Shown in pieces: positions 6,209 to 12,173 of a DNA stretch of 12,173 nucleotides. The position numbers and the translations under genes are program-made. Positions within the stretch are counted from its first letter, which is position 1. The number at the start of each line of letters is the position of its first letter. The notes under the pieces are model-generated. The model was not told the origin of the DNA and did no database searches. It saw nothing but the letters and a program-made list of their open reading frames with translations. Origin of the DNA: an uncultured Chloroflexota bacterium (GTDB lineage: Bacteria > Chloroflexota > Limnocylindria > Limnocylindrales > CSP1-4); contig CAIYQJ010000226.1 in NCBI GenBank assembly GCA_903928275.1, positions 1 to 12,173 of the forward strand. Reading direction: 5' to 3'.

Positions 6209-8359
6209 TCAGGCGTCGGGGATGGATGCGAAGTCGGCCACCACGGTCACCTCGTCGTCGAGCTCCTCCTGGTGGAACACGCTCAGGACCTCGTCGGGGG
6301 CGCCGACGATGTACACGTCGACGTCCACGTCGAGCTGCTGCTTCGCGAAGACGAGGGCGCGCACGGCGACAGGAGCGATCGACCTCAGGTCGGCGGCGTC
6401 CAGGATCACGCGGCGCGGCTGGGCCGCGATGACCTTCGCCAGCTCGCGTTGCAGCTGGGGCACCGAGTTCGGCAACAGCGCTCCGAAGAGCGTCAGCGTG
6501 GCGGACGCACCCTCCAGATCCGTCTCCACGGTGAAGGTCTCGGCGAGCACCGTTGGGGCGATCCGAACGCGCACCGGGAGGTCGAACTCCGACTCGGGGA
6601 GGTGGACCGTGAGCGCCTCTGCGTCGAAGTCGGTGTGGCGCTGGCCGTCGATCCAGACCTCTTCGATCCGGACCCTGCCCGGCGGCAGCAGATCGGGGGC
6701 GACCCGGAGGATGTTCCCGGCCCACGCCTTCGGCTTCGGCTTGAAGTGCAGGTCGAGAGGCTGGTTGTTGACGAGGAGATTCGAGTAGACGGCAGAGAGG
6801 TAGCAGAGCTCGGTGGAGTGGTACCCACTCATCGAGTGGCTGCCCTTGAGGCGCTCGGTCCCCAGGAGGTACGGGACGCCGCTCGCGAGGACGTTGAAGT
6901 AGACGGCTCCGTTGTCGTTGTCGAGGAAGAACGCGTTGTAGAACGCGACCGACTCACGCGCGAGCTTGTGATAGGCGGGGTCTCCGAGCGTGCCGGACAG
7001 GATCAGGCACGCCAGGATCCCCTGCTCCTGCTGCCACCACGCCTTGCGGTCGTGCCACGCGAACCGGTGGTGCGTCTCCCCCGGGCCGAGCTCTCGCTCC
7101 ATGACGTCGTACCAGCCGCCGCGCTGCCTGTCGCTGCCGATGTCGGGCATCCGCTCCGCGATGGTCCGCGCGAAGGCGACATACTCGTCCTTCGGGGCGA
7201 TGCTGTTGATCCGCATCAGGTTCCAGGCGATCTTCAGGTTGTGACCGACGACGCCCCGGTTCTGCTGCCAGCCCCACGTCTTGTCGTGAGTCCAGTCCTC
7301 GTGGAACTTCTCCTGGACGAACGGGCTGTTCTCGTAGTCCTGGAAGCGGGCGGTGATCGTGTCGCCCGTGTCCACGAGCATGTCGATGTGCTTCTGCTCG
7401 CCCGTCGCGAGGACCAGGTTGATCAGGTAGGCGGGCGCGTGATCGCCCACTGAGTTCCAGTTCTTGCGCGCCCGGTTGGGGCCCAGCGACTCTGCCCGCG
7501 GGTCGAGCATGACCGGGTCCACGTGGGAGAAGTAGCCCCCGCCGACGGCGTCGCGGTAGTAGAGCTCGAACAGGTTCAGCGTGCGATCGATGTCCGAGCG
7601 GATGGCAGCGTCGCCGGTGACCCGGTACGTCTGCGTCGGGCCCGCCAGCGCGTAGATCTGCTCGTAGGCCGGCAGAGCGTCGTAGTCGTCCCCGAACTCC
7701 GATGCGAAGATCTTCCGCTCGTGGCCGGCCTTGACGTCGATCCCGTGGTACCAGTACGCGATGTCCGCCTCGGTGTCCACGAAGCGCATGTGCTCGCGCA
7801 GGTACGTCGTCCCGGCCTCGGCTGCCTCGAGGAAGCGGTCCTCACCGGTGAGCAGGTAGGCGGTCGCGAACCCGTACACCATCCGCGAGATGGTGTCCGT
7901 CTCCTGGCGGAGGTTGCCGGTCTTGGTCCCTTCCAGCGTCAGCTGCGTGCGGTACTGGCGGAAGTCGACCTCCCCGTCCGGGAACTGCGCCTTCAGGTAG
8001 AAGTCCGCGATCTCGCGGACCTGCCGCACCCACCAGTCCTGCGCCTCGAACCGGTAGTCCTCGGGGTTCTTGCCGAGGAAGATCAGTCGTTTCGCCTCGA
8101 ACTTGACCTCGTCCTCGGGGAAGAAGATGCCGTAGGCGAACAGGAATCGACCCTGTGTCAGCATGCTCTGCATCTGCGCGGTCGCGTCCTGGAACGACTC
8201 GCCGAGGTTGCGCACCACCTCGGCGTAGCAGTTGGCACCCAGCTTGATCGTGAAGTCCTTGTCGCCCGGCGTCGTCACCACGAACGTTCCGCTGGTCGCG
8301 TCGAAGGACCGGACGTAGCCGGCGATGGTGTCCGAGAAGGTGAAGGTGAGCTCGTTCAC
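6209..8359 (-). CDS. AGE-family (acylglucosamine epimerase-like) protein with C-terminal STAS-like domain
   Basis: A 716-residue protein with a GTG start at 8359; GAGG lies about 6 bases upstream. Residues 1-96 form a beta-rich domain I do not recognise. Residues about 105-530 look like an (alpha/alpha)6 barrel of the N-acylglucosamine 2-epimerase/cellobiose epimerase superfamily: Trp/Tyr-rich helices, VGHNLKIAWNLMR (371-383, with the family GH-x-x-x-x-x-W pattern), GGWYDVMERE (414-423) and HDRKAWWQQEQG (436-447), the family KxWWxQxE signature with a nearby His. Residues 545-605 look like a small beta domain (VRIEEVWIDGQ), and 606-716 resemble a STAS domain (TLTLFGALLPNSVPQLQREL, then RRVILDAADLRSIAPVAVRAL, VYIVGAP). 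The serine phosphorylated in SpoIIAA-type STAS proteins does not seem conserved, so STAS may bind a ligand or partner. Epimerase/isomerase action on a free or oligomeric sugar is likely but unproven. It follows GlgX after 103 bases. Confidence 0.75.
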   Translation of the reverse strand: MNELTFTFSDTIAGYVRSFDATSGTFVVTTPGDKDFTIKLGANCYAEVVRNLGESFQDATAQMQSMLTQGRFLFAYGIFFPEDEVKFEAKRLIFLGKNPEDYRFEAQDWWVRQVREIADFYLKAQFPDGEVDFRQYRTQLTLEGTKTGNLRQETDTISRMVYGFATAYLLTGEDRFLEAAEAGTTYLREHMRFVDTEADIAYWYHGIDVKAGHERKIFASEFGDDYDALPAYEQIYALAGPTQTYRVTGDAAIRSDIDRTLNLFELYYRDAVGGGYFSHVDPVMLDPRAESLGPNRARKNWNSVGDHAPAYLINLVLATGEQKHIDMLVDTGDTITARFQDYENSPFVQEKFHEDWTHDKTWGWQQNRGVVGHNLKIAWNLMRINSIAPKDEYVAFARTIAERMPDIGSDRQRGGWYDVMERELGPGETHHRFAWHDRKAWWQQEQGILACLILSGTLGDPAYHKLARESVAFYNAFFLDNDNGAVYFNVLASGVPYLLGTERLKGSHSMSGYHSTELCYLSAVYSNLLVNNQPLDLHFKPKPKAWAGNILRVAPDLLPPGRVRIEEVWIDGQRHTDFDAEALTVHLPESEFDLPVRVRIAPTVLAETFTVETDLEGASATLTLFGALLPNSVPQLQRELAKVIAAQPRRVILDAADLRSIAPVAVRALVFAKQQLDVDVDVYIVGAPDEVLSVFHQEELDDEVTVVADFASIPDA

Positions 8360-8462
8360 GGGTACCTCACAGGGCTATCGTGCAGATGAGAAGGCGACGC
8401 GGTCGCCCGGGGGTCGTGACGGTGGGGCTCGGCGACCCGGTGGGGGGCTGCCTCGATCCGTC

Positions 8463-10649
<2,187 letters not shown>

Positions 10650-11308
10650 GCATCGCTCCCGGCTTCTGCCGCTTCGGCCGCCCCCCGCGAACGGAACCTG
10701 ATCCCGTCCCGGCTGGGCGATCAGCCCCTTGCTCGAGCTCACGACGACCCCGTGGGTCGCCGTCTCCGTTCACAACGTGATCGGGGGACGCAGCCAGGGC
10801 ACGCGCCGCGGATGCGCCCGAGCTGGCCTCTTCCGAGTCTCGGACCGTCCCCCGTCCGCAAGCCGCGAGTCTCGCGGCAAGAGGGGCCATTTGTCAATGA
10901 ACAAGTTGTGAATTCGTGACGTTTGGCACTACCTGCGGATAGACTCTCATCCGCGCACTGCCGAGCATCGGTCCAGGGTTCGGCAGGAAGCGCGGGAATG
11001 GCCCGGCGATCGGGCGTACGGGGGGTCTCTGCCATCGGCACCGGCGATGTGGCACTCGCCCGAACGCCCGGGGTGGGCGGTGGGCTCCGGCCCGTTCCAG
11101 GGCGGGCGCGTCCCGCCCCGAGCCAGGATCGGGCGGAGCTGGATGGTCGTCCCCATGGCGAGGGAGAGCGAGTTCGTCGGCCCGATGGGTCGAGTCCGGG
11201 GCCTCGATCCGGCGTTTGGGATGCGTCGCAGCTGGTGCCGCCCTCGTGACGGCTTCACCCTGCGGCCAGGGCCACTCAGGTCCGAGCGACACGAACTGAG
11301 GACGATCC
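10650..11308. other. Divergent intergenic region, 659 bases
   Basis: It separates the minus-strand block from the plus-strand genes and should carry promoters for both. The one clearly AT-richer patch is about 10885-10920. A 17-base inverted repeat sits at 10862-10878. A 7-bp GC stem (GGGCGGG 11100-11106 with CCCGCCC 11112-11118) lies nearer the plus-strand gene and has no T-run. Open frames cross the region on both strands, but I see none with convincing protein features, so I call no gene here. The stretch 10950-11290 otherwise shows nothing recognisable. Confidence 0.6.
10862..10897 (-). promoter_or_regulatory. Candidate promoter/operator for the minus-strand block
   Basis: On the minus strand TTGACA (10897-10892) is a perfect sigma-70-type -35 hexamer at the edge of the most AT-rich patch in the intergenic region. 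Seventeen bases on, the -10 position (10874-10869, CGAGAC) matches TATAAT poorly but falls inside a perfect inverted repeat, GCCGCGAG-T-CTCGCGGC (10862-10878). A repressor bound to that repeat would cover the -10 region. A true start here implies a leader of over 200 bases before glgX. The repeat could instead form an RNA hairpin. Confidence 0.35.
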
Positions 11309-12088
11309 ATGACGAGCTTCCTGGCGCTGCTCGAGCCACTCCTTCTGATGAGCGTCATCGTTCTGGCGTCTGTCGTCGGCCTGGGTCTCGTGCGGCGAAG
11401 CACCCGGTTCGGACGCCACTTCAACGAGAACGAGGTCACAGGCGCGCTCTTCGCCGTGGTCGGGGTCGTCTACGGCGCACTCCTGGCGTTCGTCGTGTTC
11501 GCGACCTGGGAGAGCTACGCGGGAGCCCAGCAGGCCGTGACGCAGGAGGCTGCAGACGTCGTGACCGTCTACCGGGACACGCAGACGTTCCCGGAGCCAC
11601 AGCACACGCAGGCTCAGGCCGCACTTCGAGACTACGTGAACTCGGTCGTGGCGAAGGAATGGGAGTCCCACGGGAACCTGACAGTCCACACGACACCGGA
11701 TCTGCTCAATCCGGTGTGGGCCATCTACCGGAGCATCCCGGCGGCGACCGCCGGGCCGGGCATCGATCTCACCTCGGCCCTCGATCGCCTGCATGCCCTG
11801 GAGAACCAGCGCCACGTGCGCCACCTGGCCGGCGAGACCACGCTGCCGTGGCCCTTCTGGCCGACGCTTCTGTTGGGCGGCCTTCTCGTGATCGGCTTCA
11901 CGTACTTCTTCCACCACAGCAGCCTCAGAGGCCAGGCCCTCATGACCGGTGCGACGGCCGCCTCGTTGATGGGGGTCCTGCTCCTCATCTTCGCCCTGAA
12001 CCAACCGTTCACCGGTCCGGTCCCCGTCAGCAAGCAGCCGTTCGAGCACGCGCTGCAGCAGTTCCACGCGATCGATATGGGTCCGTGA
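11309..12088 (+). CDS. DUF4239 bestrophin-like membrane protein
   Basis: A 259-residue integral membrane protein; ATG 11309 has GAGGAC about 5 bases upstream. Four hydrophobic segments are visible at about residues 8-28, 44-66, 184-202 and 208-230, in two pairs with a roughly 115-residue soluble helical region between them. The features VVYGALLAFVVFATWESYAGAQ (53-74), then EAADVVTVYRDTQTFPEP, and the C-terminal NQPFTGPVPVS...PFEHAL (231-248) are typical of DUF4239 proteins, which Pfam relates to bestrophin-like domains. A channel role has been suggested for the family by similarity but is not established. Transcribed away from the metabolic block, and followed after 32 bases by another gene start, so probably the first gene of a plus-strand operon. 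Confidence 0.87.
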   Translation: MTSFLALLEPLLLMSVIVLASVVGLGLVRRSTRFGRHFNENEVTGALFAVVGVVYGALLAFVVFATWESYAGAQQAVTQEAADVVTVYRDTQTFPEPQHTQAQAALRDYVNSVVAKEWESHGNLTVHTTPDLLNPVWAIYRSIPAATAGPGIDLTSALDRLHALENQRHVRHLAGETTLPWPFWPTLLLGGLLVIGFTYFFHHSSLRGQALMTGATAASLMGVLLLIFALNQPFTGPVPVSKQPFEHALQQFHAIDMGP

Positions 12089-12120
12089 CGAGTCTCATCC
12101 CGTGAAGCGAGGAGTCACGA

Positions 12121-12173
12121 ATGGCAGTCGCCTTCGAGCACATACCGCACCCGCGGATCGCCGAGCGGAAGAC
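12121..12173 (+). CDS. Start of an unidentified gene, cut by right edge
   Basis: ATG 12121 follows a good GAGGAG ribosome binding site 7 bases upstream and lies 32 bases after the DUF4239 stop codon. Seventeen codons are visible, reading MAVAFEHIPHPRIAERK. This is too little to name a family. Spacing and strand suggest co-transcription with the DUF4239 gene. Confidence 0.6.
   Translation, partial: MAVAFEHIPHPRIAERK

Noticed and set aside
6272..7453. A 393-codon plus-strand open frame opposite the AGE-STAS gene
   Set aside because: Same compositional antisense pattern; the minus-strand protein has coherent motifs throughout.
10650..10742. Extended glgX start 31 codons upstream
   Set aside because: The added residues are Gly/Arg/Ser-rich and unlike GlgX N-termini, while the inner ATG has a well-spaced GGGAG.
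10940..10945. TAGACT as a plus-strand -10 box for the DUF4239 gene
   Set aside because: No acceptable -35 hexamer at 16-18 bases upstream, and it would leave a leader of more than 350 bases.
10894..11439. A 181-codon minus-strand open frame across the divergent region
   Set aside because: Overlaps the DUF4239 start, is rich in Arg, Pro and Ser, has no domain and no persuasive ribosome binding site.
11047..12105. A 352-codon plus-strand open frame overlapping the DUF4239 gene in another frame
   Set aside because: Arg/Pro/Gly-rich without hydrophobic structure, whereas the DUF4239 frame has clear membrane segments and family motifs.

Overview
The window is very GC-rich with strong G/C third-position bias and carries densely packed bacterial genes, most with recognisable Shine-Dalgarno sites and some with GTG starts. 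This fits a high-GC soil or freshwater bacterium such as an actinobacterium or a Chloroflexota lineage, but no marker gene here fixes the taxonomy. No rRNA, tRNA, CRISPR array, transposase or integrase was seen. Layout: eleven genes run on the minus strand from 10649 down to the left edge, with gaps of only 25 to 119 bases. Two genes run on the plus strand at the right end, separated from the minus-strand block by a 659-base divergent intergenic region (10650-11308). || Read in the direction of transcription, the minus-strand block starts with a GlgX/isoamylase-type glycogen debranching enzyme (8463-10649). Next is a 716-residue protein whose centre resembles the N-acylglucosamine 2-epimerase (AGE) alpha/alpha-barrel family and whose C-terminus resembles a STAS domain (6209-8359). 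A DJ-1/PfpI-superfamily protein follows (5286-6107), then a thiamine-diphosphate enzyme close in motif layout to benzoylformate decarboxylase (3531-5246). || The left 3.5 kb is unusual: six separate NTF2/SnoaL-fold genes (3143-3490, 2674-3117, 2108-2554, 1647-2075, 732-1193, and one from 651 running off the left edge), with a 4-oxalocrotonate-tautomerase-like gene (1263-1619) inserted among them. The edge gene appears to be a tandem fusion of two SnoaL domains. || Taken together, the decarboxylase/lyase-type ThDP enzyme, the DJ-1 protein, the tautomerase and several small cyclase/isomerase-fold proteins look like a metabolic pathway for a keto-acid or ring substrate. Substrate and product cannot be read from the sequence. 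The two carbohydrate genes may belong to the same transcript or may only be neighbours, since the gaps around the AGE-STAS gene are about 100 bases. || On the plus strand, a DUF4239 (bestrophin-like) membrane protein (11309-12088) is followed after 32 bases by the start of another gene cut by the right edge. The divergent region holds a perfect 8+1+8 inverted repeat next to a consensus-like TTGACA hexamer facing the minus-strand block, the best candidate control site in the window.
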